This document shows positions 32,241 through 47,200 of a DNA stretch of 64,000 bases, in pieces. The notes beneath the pieces are model-generated. The model made no database searches. It was not told the origin of the DNA and worked only from the letters and a program-made list of their open reading frames with translations. A program made the position numbers and the translations under genes. Every line of letters starts with the position of its first letter. The first letter of the stretch is position 1. Source of the DNA: Nautilus pompilius (lineage: Eukaryota; Mollusca; Cephalopoda; Nautilida; Nautilidae); assembly GCA_018389105.1 (NCBI GenBank), contig JACATO010001115.1, positions 1 to 64,000 of the forward strand. The letters run 5' to 3'.

Positions 32241-35200
32241 TTGCCTGTTGGCAATAAATGCGGTGTCTACTTGGTGAGTTTACAGCCTACTGTAGTCGCT
32301 GGATCCTGTGAGGTTAGGTTCACTTTGGTCTCTTCGCTGTCAGTTGTCGTCATCCGCTGCGATCGGGGGAGTCAAACTATGGTGAGGTCATTGTTCGCTT
32401 ACACCGCTTTGCTGTCCCTGTTAAGGAATGTTCAACGAACAGAACGATCCGATTAATATGGTGCCAAACTGTGCGCACACAAAGCGTATTCTACAGTGCG
32501 AATCACCTGACTTTTTACAACAAAAAAACAAAAACCGGTAACCGTGACCAACCAGTGAAACCAAATGACGGTTGCCGGATCAGCGCGATGTCCTCGTCAC
32601 GCTGGCTCTTTGCGCCTCCAGCCTGAACTCGTGAGACCCATTCGGTGTAACTTCTTGTACTGATGGAGCTGCCGGTGCGACTTTAGGCCGTCTCCTTGCT
32701 GTTGCCAGTATTTTAAGGTGTTTCCATCTTTGTTTGGTCGAGGCTCATGAGTTTAAAATTTTTTATTCACCTGGCATAAATTGGAGAGAACTAACTATTA
32801 TTTTACTGAAGCAGTTACTACAACCAACCGTGAGACATCATCTTGGTTCCAGTTCAGCTTTACTAATTTCTTTTTCTTTTTCCAACTCCACTTCAGTTCC
32901 AGTGTAAGAAAGAAAAAAGCAATTTTTTTTGGTTCACGCATTAGGTTTTGTTTGAATTTGATTCCCTGATTGTGATCATTATTTTTTTTTTGGGGGGGGG
33001 ACTTTGTCCATATAATTATATATGCCATTAATTTCATCCATCTCTAATCTTTCTAGTATGATTGATTGCTTTGTGAATTTTGATCAGGAAAGGCTAGAAA
33101 TCTTATGAAATGTCATCTATGAAAGAAGAAATACAATTTTGTGGATTACCAGCAATGTTTGCAACTTTTGTGGCTAGGTAAATGTAGATAAATCATGAAA
33201 TTGTTACGTTAAACTTGGTATATACACTCATCAGTATCTTTGGAATTGTCATGTTTATTCTTTACAAGCTCATCCAGCTTTTAAACAACAACATGCAGAT
33301 TTCATCTGAGGTAAATGAATAATTGTAGCCAGTGTTTGAATTAATGTACATTATTTATTTTATGGGTGATTTTTTTTCTAGTGATATGATCATTTGACAA
33401 ATTATGTTCATTAATACCATGGCTGTGCCATGTTGATATGGCATATTATGGTCAGTGTACAAGTAATTTTTATTTTTTTGGTATACAAATACAGCAAACT
33501 GAGATTGTTTCATATAAATAAATTTCTAATGATTCTTGTCTACTATTTAGATGGAAACGTATCTAAAATTTTTCTTACTAAATGTAGTTGGAACACTATA
33601 ATAGCAGCATCTGATTATTAATAACAAAAAGATTGGGTGTCCTTAAAATGCAGACAAACCCATCAACATAGAAATGCATTCACTAGTTATGTTTGCACGA
33701 AGATTAGATACACTTGTAATAACAAAAAAAAAAAAAATCACTATTATAACATCTCACCAGATGCTGTATTTTTACATTTTAAAAATTCTTCATTTAGATA
33801 ACATTATTGTAGAATTCAAGCATAACCAGGTAATCGGACAAATCCTCAACTGTTGATAGTCATTGTATGCACAAGTTTGTTACACTGACATTGTGCAGCA
33901 TGTATCACCTTTTTTTTTTATTCAATCCAGTCTCCTGCTTTTGATTGGAATGCAGTAATTCTGCTGAATATCTACCACAACAAGAAAGTGAATAAGCTGT
34001 TTCTGTCCCGATCTTTAACCATCGACAAATCAGTGGTATTCTATGCGTGTCTGGTCTTTTTATCTGTTGCAGGCCGATTCTATTAGGTCAGTAACATCCA
34101 TAAAATAAAATAAAAAAACCAAGCTATAAGTAAATATCTGTATTTTCGAGTAATCTTCATGGGAAGATAAGGGACTCCTGTAGTGAAATTAAGCATGTAA
34201 AATTTATAAAGAAGGCAGTGAATGACACGTATCCAGAGATATGGCCTGACTGGCTCAACTTCTTTTTTTTTTTTGAGATTGCTCAGCAAGTGTTTGGAGT
34301 TAAGAAAAAAAAAAATGAAATCTGATAATTACTTTAGGATTGGAGAGGGGGGATGTTGTTTGAATGAAGGAAAAATAAAACTAGTCCATGATCATTAATT
34401 CTGGTTTCAATATAATTTGAATTTAGCTGAAAGGAAGATGTTGTGCTATCAATTTGACAGCTCAGTGGGTTTTTTTTCCTTGCTACATGAATTATTTGCC
34501 ATCTGTTGAAAGTCCATTTATTAGGTCAGCAGCTTGTTTTTTACAAATTTTATAAAGTGCAGATATTTACTTGATAGCATAGGTGCTAATTTTTTTTTTA
34601 TTCAGAACCCCCCCCCATCAAAGAGCGTGACTACATGATATAGTGTGTATTTCCTGTCCAGAGTTACTATGTTATTTCAAATTGACATTTGAAGAGAAAT
34701 TTTTAAAAAAACAGCTATATAAAGAGACCCCTCTAGTAGAGTGTCCCATGTCAACAGTTTAAAACAATTGTGATTTTCAGTAAACACTTACATTATTTCT
34801 AAAGTACTAACTTTGGACCTCTTTATTTTATAGCAAAAAATGTTAGAATAGCAATTCCAATTTATCTTTTAATATTTCTTCTTCTTCTTCTTCAAAAAAA
34901 GGCTGATTTCACTATTGTTCTGCAATTAATAAGTAATTATAAAAAGATTTGTCAGATGGGAAAAGCTGTTTACACTTATTAGTTAATTAGCTATTTCCTG
35001 TTGTGAAAGTTTCTAGTGCCTAATGGCCATAGAATAACCAAATGCATTTGCACTGAAATTACTGCATTTCAAGCAATAAATTAATTTTTTCATAATTTTA
35101 TTTAATCAACTATAATTATGTACACTGTATTTACAATGTGATCACACACACACACACACACTTGGAAATTAGTGAGAACTAAGGAACAAAATAGTGCTAG

Positions 35201-38200
35201 AAGTTCTTGGTAAGTTTGTGCTTAATATATTTAAACACAAATAAAATGGCTTTTTGTGAAGAAAAGTATTTATAGGCTAAATTGTATTTTCAAGTGACTT
35301 GTTCTTTATATAAGATGCTAAAAATTTGAAAATTGCTTAGCAGCCAGAAAATAGTTTCATTTCCTGCATGAATTGAATTTCAGATTAATCCCTGTATTAT
35401 ATTCTTCACGTTAAACTAAGATCTTGGATGAAATCATAGAAGTCAGCTTTTGATCAACTTTGGTTGCATAAAGATTTTGTTGAAGTAAAGTCATAGAACT
35501 AATCCAGCTGCCTGTGTAGGCATCATTGGTAGTCTTGAAGTTTAGTAGTTTCTTCAGCCTCCCACACCTACAGTGACCTGTTTGAGTTTCCCCTGTGTTC
35601 ATGATCTAAATCTCTTGTGATCTATCCTAAATCTGAGTATGATCTGCATTGTACTAATGTTATGTTAAAATATAATTGCAACTAAAAATTAGGAGAGTTA
35701 GTTTAGATTGTTTTTTTTTTTTTATAATACATGCTATAAAATTGTCTTTTTTAAGGATATGCCAATTAAAAAAAAAAAAAACAAACTTGCTTTGCCTGTA
35801 TAGCAGTTCTTATATACAAATTTTAATATACTAGAGACGTTCAAATGAAACTTAGCTGAAATAGCATCACTGTAATAGTACTGGCTGGGTTTTATCTAAA
35901 TGTCTGTTTCTTCAAAAATATAATTTTTATACAAACAAACTATTATTGCACTGCTAGTAAAAACATCAATGCATGCTGTTGATGAAAAAGAAAATTAATG
36001 AATTTTTATCAATTATAATTTTTGAAAGTATTTATTTATTTTTTGTTTTTTTCCTACTTTAAACTAGAAACCTGTAATTCTCCTCTTTCTATATCCCTGA
36101 AATTCATAGTGAACATTTTTCAGGATGTTTAGAGACTACAATGGGGTTTGTTTTGTTGCTAAGTCTAAAATTTTGTAAATCTGAAAGCATTGCTGTGAAA
36201 ATTGTTCACTTTTAAAATTCTGGTTTAATAACTTATCTGATGTTGAAAACGTAAGTATTTAGTAGATATTAAGAAACGATATCCTAGTTGTTGAGGTGAC
36301 GACTGATAGACTGGACCACAAGTTGAGTTTACTCAACCGCTTGATTTAGAATTGCATTAAATAACAAAACATGCATCTACATAATTCAGGTATGAAATTC
36401 CACAACTTGGGTTCATATACTTATCTGAATTATTTTTAAAATAAAGTTTTATGGTTAGTCTGGTGGGCAGAAAGCTTACAAATTATATCGCACACCTGTG
36501 CCATGCAGTGAGCATCCACCATGTTTACTTTGCCTGAAGCTTTAAAACACTGATTAAATATTAGAAAACGGTTTTTTAAACCAGTAACCTTATATGACAT
36601 TCGTGATAAACTAAAGTAAGAGAAATCCCTCCAGCACAATTTTAAATTTCTGCTTGGTTTTTCCCAAGTTGCACAAGAACTTTCAGTTACATCATTTTAT
36701 TGCCATTAGCATATTTGATGAACATTTTCTTTCCTTCAGAACTGGAATGCCTTTTCCATTTGCTGTATTATGGAATGTTTTTTTTATTTATAAAGCCTAT
36801 AATGTTTTTTAAAAATTTCTTTTCTAGAAAAGGGAGCTGGCTAAATATAGGTTTTTACAAACTTCCTGTTCTTTTGCACTCAGTTCCTATATACCATCAA
36901 AAATATGGAATGGTTAAGAATGCCCAGTTTTCATTTTTTTTGCACTATTGTTATTGAAAAAAAGATCTTAATACATTGAGTAGTTTACAAAAATATTGAC
37001 TTTAAATGTATCTACTGGAGTCTTTTCTATTTTGGAGAAAGGAATCCTTTCAAAGCACTGAATACAAAGAATGAGCTGAATTTATTCAACCTTATCATTG
37101 GATGCAATTCCTGTGTAATCTGTCTGATATCTGTGATTCTGAGAAAATTAATGACAATAAAATTATAGTTTAATAATGGAATTTATAAAATAATTATCAA
37201 TTTTACTCCATACTAAAACCTAGAGACTTAACCAAATACTTCAACACATCTGGCTATTAGAACAGTGGAATTTCACAAAATGTCTTACATCTCATTCAAA
37301 GAAACTATTTTTAATACAATATTAGTATATTGTCAGTTCTTGACTGATTTTTATCTACTTGAAGGTCGCTGTCTTGTAACAAAGGCAGCCGAGTCTTTAT
37401 GCTTATATAGTCTGAGTGCAACTATATTTTCTGTGAAAGATTTGACACGGCTATGTAGAATGCCTACTGGATTATGGATAATTGGTGATGCCATGGTAGC
37501 ACTTTCAATTCATGTAGCTTAGCGCCAGATTGTTTTTGCTAAAGATAATGATCTACAGAGGTTCTGGTGAGTTTTTTGAATTAATTTTGAAATAATGTCG
37601 CAGAGGCCAAACTGAAATCATTAAGCAGTTTTTCCAAACATTGAGACAGCTTACTCTTAACTAAAAGAGTACATTTAATCTCTCTAAATTAAGGAGGAAG
37701 TCACATTTTTCAATGCTAAAATTGTTTAAGGAATACTTTATTGCAAGTTTTATTAAATCTATTTTTAACATGAATTAAGTAACTGGATGTTTTATGCATT
37801 AAGAATTTTTAAAAAACAACTAATATATAATGTTTTGTTTTCTCTTTAGTTTTAGTAGGGAAACACTCATAGTACCACCAGGGATCACAGGACATACCTG
37901 CTTTTATACATGCATTATTTTAATAAAAATTGATGTCAAGTTGCTATAGGAAAGCTTAAGTTTTAAGCGATATATTGATGCTAAACTTGACAAGTCAGTG
38001 TGATGTAAGATAAGAGTTAAGCATGCAGGCCTTTACAAACCTTATCTAACCTCCTGGAGCATAGGTGTATCCAGGTCATTCAAAGATTCTTTCATATTAC
38101 TTCATTTCACAAGAGCAGGAAAATCAGAAAGGGACAAGGTAATTTATGTAAACAAAAACACCACACATTTACATTTGCTGTATTTTAGTGAAACACTGGC

Positions 38201-41200
38201 ACTCTCAAAATTTCTGCTTAGATTTTTAGTATTAGTATCATTTCAAGCAAATTTACAAAAGCTGGACATATGCTTTGTTTCACTAGAATTTCTATTTTAT
38301 TCTATTCTCTTCACATTTGTTTTTAAATATCTTCTGTCAGGACTTGATTGGTAAAGTTCCAGCTTTGTCATAATGTGGATCACTGGCTTGTGCTGGATTC
38401 TGGTTTTATGGTAAAGGTGTTTGGGAGCTACAGTACTCTTGTTTTGATCAAAATCTCCGATCTGATGTTTGAGTTAGGGAGATAGCAGCTTTTCTGATGA
38501 GGGAAGTCAAACAAGGTTTAGCAACTTACCCATTCCCACTCTTTGTAGCCAGCCATACAGTGCATGCACACACGTGTTCTAATGTTTTTGATCTTTAAGA
38601 TTATGAATATTCTAAAATGCTGAATACAAACACAAAGGCTAACTGACATTGTGAACCACCAGGAAAACCATTTAACTCTTTGAGGAGAACACCCATATAT
38701 TTATGGGGAGTGGGTATTGATCTTGATCCTGATTGTAATCCCATATGTTTTCAAAGTTTTGCAGCCTCTAAGAAGCCCATACACGTACATATTCCTGTAG
38801 CCCATGAAATCTGAGTAATCCCATAAATGTTTCCATCAGGATCATTACCCATTTTTTAGCTTTGGTACTTTGCTAAGTCTATTTAGTTGACACTACTATT
38901 TGTCAGCTTTGTCTTCATATTTGCTATTAATTTCTACAAATCTAGTTTTCTGAAAGCAATTAAAGAATGTGACAAAACAAACAATGTTTAACTTCAGGAT
39001 AAATCACAATAATTCTGCACCATTTCTCATTTTTCCTAGCAAAAGTTATGAGCTCACTAACAGGGTATGTGGTAAATCATGTATTTTATAATAAAAAAGC
39101 AACCACCTAGTTAGCTGACAGTGATGATTGGTGCATTATTTATTTCAGAATTTGGCACTTCTGGATTCACAATGTTTCTGGTGTAGAATTATGATTAGAT
39201 TAACACTTTCAGGAAGTATTTAAGGTAATATCACAGACATGGCATTATTTGCATTGTTGATCTTGTGGCTTTCAAATGATGCATTACTTGTTAAAATTGA
39301 TTTATTAAGTTTGTGGACAGAGTTAACAACAAAATAAATAATATTGTCATTATTAATGATACTACCACTATAGATGTCACATAGTAATGAATCTTCTTGA
39401 AATCTTTCTATTGTAGGGTGGGAAATATTTGTTTTTATTTTTTTAGTTTTAGATGTTTGTGTTCAGGGAATCTGAATGTTGTTTAAACTTATGTTATGTT
39501 ATGTTTTGTTTTTTCAAATACCACATAAAAGGTGCTTAAGGAAATTAAAATTTAATCACTTAGCTTCAACTGTTTCTTATTTTCAGAATTAGCATTTGCA
39601 ACACCTTGTAGTCGTTTTCTCCTTCTGTGGCTAAGTCCATTCCAGTTTGCTTATCCCATTCTTGTACCACTTTCAGCATTTGGAACTGGAGTAATCATAT
39701 TTTAATTTTTTGTTTTATAAATTATTAATGGTATTAGGAATTCTATTTTTTGGATTTAATTGAAAGAAAATTCATATTTTCTGAAATTAAATGAAATTTC
39801 CACTAGCTTATTCTGATTATTCACATTTTGCTGTAGGTAATTTTGAAAAGTATATAAGGTGGTATAGTAGTCAAATGCTAGACATCCAGGTTGGTTTCGG
39901 CTTTGGTTGGCATGGTTTATTCTGGCTCTTCTTCATCGGCCGAATGCATGGATTTCCTCCAGGCTCTTTGGCTTTCTTTCACATCTAGAAATGAGTTCTA
40001 ATAGTGTCTTTTATTGCATTTTTTTTTCATTTGTCGAAGAAGGCAGCGTGAACCACCTCGTCTATTATTCTAGCTCTGAGCCACAGACTTCTGTTTATAT
40101 TTTGTGTGTGCATGGGTGTTTAAAATAATAATCTTCAGTTTGTTTTTTCAGGTCCTGTAGAGTAAATATCAAATATATAAACAATTTTTGCCTCATAAAG
40201 CAGACCATACAACAACAGATAATTTGGTTTAAAACCAGATACTCCAAAACTTCTTTGATCTCTGGTAAGTCAGGATAAAAGCAGTAAACTGTCAAACATC
40301 TTTTTGAAGATGGAAAATTCTAGATTTTAACTTATTGTTTCTTGTTTTAGAAGTAATTGGTTGTCGTCCTGAAGTAGCAGAAGTGCTATAAAGTTGTCAG
40401 GTGGTCGCTGCTCACTTGCTCATTCTTTGCCTTCCACCTGCAGTGTTTGTATTTACACATTGGGTTTGTCTGAACTTAAATATGGCTAATCTAATAAAGA
40501 TGTTTACATTTACAGATTGTGACTGTTTGCATCATACAAAGGTTTTAAGCCTCAAGTAGTATGAACTGATCCAGTGAGTTACTTAAGAAAACCTCTCCAT
40601 ATTTAGATCCCTGTGTTTTCATTGAGTAATTAGATTTTACAAATAAGGTTAATTTAAAAAGTTTAGCTTGCTTTATTGTCTTGCTATCAGTTAGACAAAT
40701 ACACAGTCAATCAGCTGATACCAAAATATGGCTGTACTTCATGAAATGGGTACATACCATATGGAAGGTTTGGTTTGATGTGGGCACAATCTGTTTTGGA
40801 CTTTACAAGTGTAGATCTGCTAAATTTCATGGATTTATCGATCACTTTGATCCTCTTCACAAAGGGCAGCTAAACGAGAAAGAATGAATAATTGATTTTA
40901 AAATGTTCACAAGTTTAAATGTGATTTTGAATGCTAACTAAGATAGGTTTGGGTTTTTACAAATAGGCAGAAAGTCATGACTTAGGCAATGCCAGTGAAA
41001 CTTGTTCTGGGATGCTGCTTATTTGTTGTCTTGGAAAACCCTGTTTGACTTTGAAGTTGAGAGACATTGCACAGCAGTGAGCTAGAAGGGGAAGGTTGGA
41101 GGTATTAGTCTTGGTGACCAAACAAGTTACCTAGGTACATTGGCTTGACCAGTGCTCAAGGACCTTCAAGTCTAGAGGCAGTTGCAGAACCTTCACAACA

Positions 41201-44200
41201 TGTACCTGCTAAACCAAGCTTTCTAAATTTCTTCATTTTTAGATGTTGGAGGAAACTGGAGAATCCACTTGACCCCAGCTGGTGAAGAAGAGAGAGAAGA
41301 AACCATGACGGAGGTGTGACAAACTAAGTCAGCCCTAACTCTGATTTTAACTAGTCCAATGGTTTACTGCCAGCCACTCCATAGACAATTTAGTTTACTT
41401 GTAATTATGGTTCCTAGCATTTAAAAAATAAATGTAAATAACCAAACAAATCTGTTACTGTCCATGGGCTGAAACCCTCTTTTCAGATCTCCCTTCAAAT
41501 GTCTATAATTCTATCACTTTTCTGTTCTGTTTTATTTTGAATGCTTGAAACCTGGAAAAATTTTATGCTAAACTTTCGTATTTCAGATTTTCTTTTTAAA
41601 TGTGGACTCAAGACTTGCACAGTGTCTCCAGAATGTGAACAAACTGAGGACATTACAAAAAAAAAAAAAAGCCCACTTTCTTTTTATTTTATGATTGATT
41701 GTTTGTTTAATTCGTTCTATCCTTTTTATTAGCTTAATTTTTAACCTTTTTTTTTTTTTGATCTATGTATGGTAATCAACGTACTCTTCCTATTTCTTAT
41801 TTGATTTATTTATTTTTTCTGTATTAAACTTGATTTTCTTACATCAACAAAGGTTGAAAGCTTTACGTGCAACTACCCTATATCATCACTAAGTTAGTAA
41901 AAAAAAAAAAAAACTATTTTATTAAAACATTTACCCCCTACCTTCCCCTGCATCTGGACCATCAGAGCACCAAACACAGACAATTTGTAACTGAATATAT
42001 ATTCAGACAGCTTATTTGGTGGTGGGTCCTAAAACCACCTTTTTTTTGGGGGGATACATAATTTCATGTTACCAAATATTACAAGAATCTCCACCTAGCA
42101 GACTAAATTAAATCATTTAAAATTGGGTTCATACAACTTTGTTAAAATACTTTTTTAAAGTTATTAATCTAATATATATTTTTTATTATCCAAATAATAA
42201 TAATTTTTAAAAAATCTAATTTTCTTGATTAGTGGTTAACATTCCATTAATTGAAATAGTTTAAAAAAAAAAACTAATATAAATACATACATCTCTTTCA
42301 CTTGGGTTTAACTTTTAAAAAATGATAAAAGCATTAATGCAAATTGAATATTTTCCAGATGTTTTGAATGATGCTGTATTTGATGAAGACCATGATGAAA
42401 TGGTGATAATCAAGGATATTGAAATGTTTTCCCTTTGTGAGCACCATCTGGTACCTTTTATTGGAAAAGTAAGTTTGATTTCTTCTAATAGTAATCTTAT
42501 GCTGGTAATAAAAAATTAAGACTAATTTTTTCAGATACTGTTTATTAGAAATTATTTTAGACTGTTCTAAAGGTAAAAGGCACAATTTTTGTTTTCCAAA
42601 AATAAACAATGTTGCCTTACCTTTACATTAAAAAAAATTTTTAAACCATAAAGTTAGGTAATATTTTAATAATTAAATACTAAATCCTTTTTATTTATTT
42701 AGTGCTATTTTCCTGTGCTCATTATTCTCAGATAAACCTTTTATGGTAGTAGCATTATTTGGAAGCCAGATTTCACTGGTTATTTTGTTGTATATTGTTC
42801 TCACAGCCAAATGGACAAGTTTCCAGTATCAGGGATTGAAATGTCTAAGTCTTTTGTTTTTCTTCAAAACAAAAAGAAATTAAATTTTATTCAGAAAATA
42901 TTTAACTTTTTTTATACTTACATTTTCTCATAAAACATCACCAAAATCCCACTTTGTGGCTTTAGAAGCTATACATTTATTGTCTACCATTTTCCTCTAA
43001 AAGGAATTGTCAAAGTGCATATGGCTTGTTGAATTTATGTATTGATCTACTGGAATCCTGGGTGTAAAGAAAGGAATTTTTTAAAATATTGCTGTTTATA
43101 TTTCAAGAGATTAAACACTTTGGACATTTCTTTAGAACAAGAAGACTGAAATTTATCTTAATTAAAAACCGGTGATTAGTTAATTGCCCAAATAGCTTCT
43201 GTCACATAAATGAAATAAATTTTCATGACATAGCTACTTGCATTATGAGTATTCGTATTAAATTAAGAGAAATGTTTGGGATTTTATCAGCTAAATTTTT
43301 TTCTGCAGCAATTCCTTCTCTGCACTTGCAGTTAAAGACTGTAGTATCAGCAACTTGATAACAACAAAAAAATATCTTTGCATTCTTCATTTTCAAACTT
43401 CAATTTGGCCAAAACAGTAAAAAAGATTGTAAATAGAATCACAAAAAAATTTCCATTTAAATACTTTCAAAAATAGTCCTGATCAAGTCTACTGGTTATT
43501 TCAAATGGTAAATTATTTGCAAAGGGTTGGGGAGATTTTTGGCTTATAGATAGGGAGTTATCAGCTACTATACCACACAATCCAGCCTCTAAAACTTAAG
43601 ACTATATACCTTCACAAGCAGTATTGATTACAAATGTTTAAATTCATTCTAAGATTTCCCAGAAATGTGGCATGTTTGTGCTTGCTTCTCATCGCTCTTC
43701 CTTGGTTAGCTAATGTTAGTTACATCAAGCAGCAATGTGTTCATTTCATTATTTTGTTAACTTTTTTTTTCTGCCACAGGACACTTTTCTTTGCTCATTC
43801 AGAAGTATGAAATCCATTACTGCTGCTTTATTTGATTCACTAGTAAAATGTGCAAGGAATTTTTCGTGTTTTCTTGGCTTCCTTTCATTTTTGACCATTG
43901 ACTGTTGCCATGAACTCAAGAATTGTCTGCTTTACTACTACCTGGACCACCAGGAAATAAGTTGCATAAAAAAATCAAAATTCAGCATTTTATGAAACAC
44001 TGTACTCTTGGTAGGCAGATTCCTTGTATCAGGCAGTAGAAATATACACTGCTTTGTTATTTGGATTTCTGAACTTTGTTTGGGAAAAGATTTTAGCTGT
44101 AGCTAATATGGTCTGAGTATTATTAGCTATGATTTCTGGTTATTTGTCGGCAACCAGATTGTCAGATGTATCAAAATTGCATTCTTTGTATTTAATTTGC

Positions 44201-47200
44201 TGGTGTTCAAACAGTTTCCTCTGCTGCTACATTAAGATCTGTGGCAGTCTTTGGAATGTGTTCTGGTAATTCTACTGCCTGTAGGATAAAAATTATCGCA
44301 TTTTGTATTTGCAGAAAGGCCTTGTACTTCAGATATTAAATAACCAAGAACTGATGCTTTCCATGCACGCACAGAACCCAACTTTGATCTGTATTTGCAT
44401 GCATTTCTTCTGCTGTAGATTTTGCCCATTCAGGAATTTAAGGTGCATCTGTGAGACTTTCATTCAGTGGAAAACACTTTGGAACACATCTTGCAGCAGG
44501 GTTTATGCCATCCATATTTGATGTTGAAGCTTCAGTACCCTCTGACATTACTGTACATACAGGGTAAAATGTGGTTGAGATTTCCTCTTACACTTCACTG
44601 TTTGGGATAACTGAAGGTGTTTCTTTGTTTTATGGTCAATGTAGTATTTTCAGTGGTGGGGATTTTGGAATTAATTATTTCTTGATATAACAAACTTATT
44701 CACTGAGCTTGATAAGTTGGCAAAATCCTCTTTAAAGGGTATTTAAATACAACAACTTAATTTTTAAAAATTATAAATACCATATTTTTCAGCTTATAAG
44801 TCGATGTGGAGTATAAGTTGAATTGGCTAATTTTTTCATTTTTCTTAGATAAAGTCTATTTGGAGTATAAGACAAGGCTAGATCAAATACAGTAGTTAGC
44901 CAAACATTCAACCAGTCAGAACAATACATCAAATCCTTCATAATTCTGTTGTATCATATCGCTATGTACATTACTTCCAGGCTCATGAATATTAATGAGA
45001 TATTTGTGCATATTATCCAACTACTTTGTTGGATGATCTTCTGGATAAATTGGGTATTGAAATAGTTTTATCTTCAACACTTATTTGATTTTGAAATATT
45101 ACAGAACACGTTTATAAATTCAACTCTCAATTTCATTTTTAATAGCATATATTCAGTTTGGTCAAATTATCCATCATTTTGGGTTCACAGGGAGGTCAAC
45201 AGCTGTTCTGATTGGATAATATGGTACAAACATCTTGAACATCACCATGGTGAATACTGTACACCAGCAAAAGAAAGAAATGTAAAGAGTGATCATCAGT
45301 TGTGATTTGTTTGGCTTTTAGTCTCATCTGTATAGTACTGACTCCCAAAACAGGTGGCACATTAGATTAGCACATATTCCTCCAAATTGCCCTTAATGTT
45401 AGTCCACCTAGTTTTTCTGCCTTGTTTTCTTCGTAGTCCGTAATGTATCCTTCACTTTACACCTGTCCCTAACACATTTCTTGCTGACTGTATTTTCCAT
45501 AAGCAGCTATATTACCACATTTGCTTAAAAGTTGCCAACTACAACTTGTATGACTTTATGGAGGGAATTTTGAGATGTGGTAGAAGATTTGTTTGGGATA
45601 TTTACACACAGAATTGAAAAGGATAGATAGAACAATTGGTGAACATGTGCTTTTTATTGACTAGATAATTTCAGATGCTTCTGTGAGCACATTAACAGTG
45701 AATTACTCACCAAATCAGCAGACGTTCCTGGCAATAATTTCTATAGTTTGTTTCAAATGAAAAATTTTACAGTTTATTTAAGAAAATAAGTCATTAAAGC
45801 AATTTCAATAACACTATCTGCAAAATAAGTTGATTTGGAGCATAAGTTAAAGCCCAGACTTTGGTGGGGGGGGGGGGATACTGACTTATAGGCCAAAAAT
45901 GCAGTACTTTTCAAATCCTCATATTTAAATATGTCTGAGAAATACATATTTTGTGAAATATACCATGACCAAAAATTTATTTTCCTTGCTAACTACAAAA
46001 TATTGAATTTAGTGTTGCCTCACATGCTTGATATTACTGTCCTTTGGGGCTTATAATAATGGTGAAGATTATTATATCTAATAACTTTGGAGGCATTGAA
46101 AGTATGTCCCAGTTTGATTCACTCTGCATATACATAAGTGATTGTGCAATTATGAGGTCCCACATTTAATGCTAAGGGCCTCAAATTACATAATTATTCA
46201 TTATTGTTGTACAGTAAAAACAAAAAACAACAAACAAACTTAAAATGTTTTACATTTAGGGACCTGGACACCACAGCTAAGTATCATATGTAAATTATCA
46301 GTGCATAAAAAGTTGAGGAGGATCCTATTCTTATTTAGAGGAAACTGAAAAATAAACATGAAATAAATTTGGGAACTCATCAATGAAATATTTGGAAAAA
46401 ATTGAAACAATATTGGAAATAATTATGGTACATGCAAGACATGAAAAATGAGTATTTGCAACTGAGAGATTTGTAATACAAACACTGCATTGTTACAGAA
46501 AATATACAAAAACAAAATAGAATTGCATTTTGTTATTTGCATATAGTGTTTCCTTTGTTTCCATAACTATTTCCACTGCTGAAAGTGTGGGTACAGAGTA
46601 AGTAATTAGAAAAATAAAAATCATTAAATAATTATACATTACCTCCAGATTTTGGATTTAGAAATGTATATTAAAAAGTGAAAATTTGTAACATCTGTAA
46701 TAACAACACAAGTGCATCTGTGTATGATATTAATGTCATAAATTAAAATGTTTAATTTCAGATGTCTAATATATGTTATTGACTGTTTAAAATGATTCTT
46801 AATTCAGAATAAAATAAGTTTAAATTGGTCATATTCAATTTATTGTCTAATTTAAAGGGTCCCACTAAAATTTCATCTTTTCTAGCAGTAGTCAACAAAC
46901 ATCAGGCATAAGAGCCAGTTTTTTAAGGAATATTATCATTGAATACATTTTTTAACAAAATTATTGGTGTAGATCCGACCATTGGTGCTCCTATTAATTT
47001 GCATCAGTTTGTGGGATAATGAGTAAATCCTTTGCAGAGTTAGTGAATAAAAACCAACGTTTTGCCAGCTATCCAGAAGAAATGCAAACTTGTTGTTGTT
47101 GTTAGACCCAGAGAAAACCTTGGTGACTTTTCTCAATGACTAGCTTGAATGTTGGCAAAGGTCAGTTTGCACCAAGGAAACCATATTGATTTGTATGTAT

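Larger units (their letters stand above)
31282..42358 (+). other. GCH1 intron 1 (11 kb)
   Basis: The first kilobase is CpG-richer and carries a repeated 18-mer and an ATT tract. The rest is AT-rich with poly-A/T runs, a CA tract and two dispersed-repeat pieces. No nested gene is recognised. Confidence 0.6.

Noticed and set aside
31697-32456. Open frames of 185 and 110 codons on opposite strands around 32.2 kb
   Set aside because: Both are carried by the ATT microsatellite (poly-Ile) and poly-A/T runs, with no family resemblance.
44232-44521. Coding relic on either strand at 44.2-44.5 kb
   Set aside because: Interrupted by stops in each frame and without a recognisable motif; not enough to annotate.
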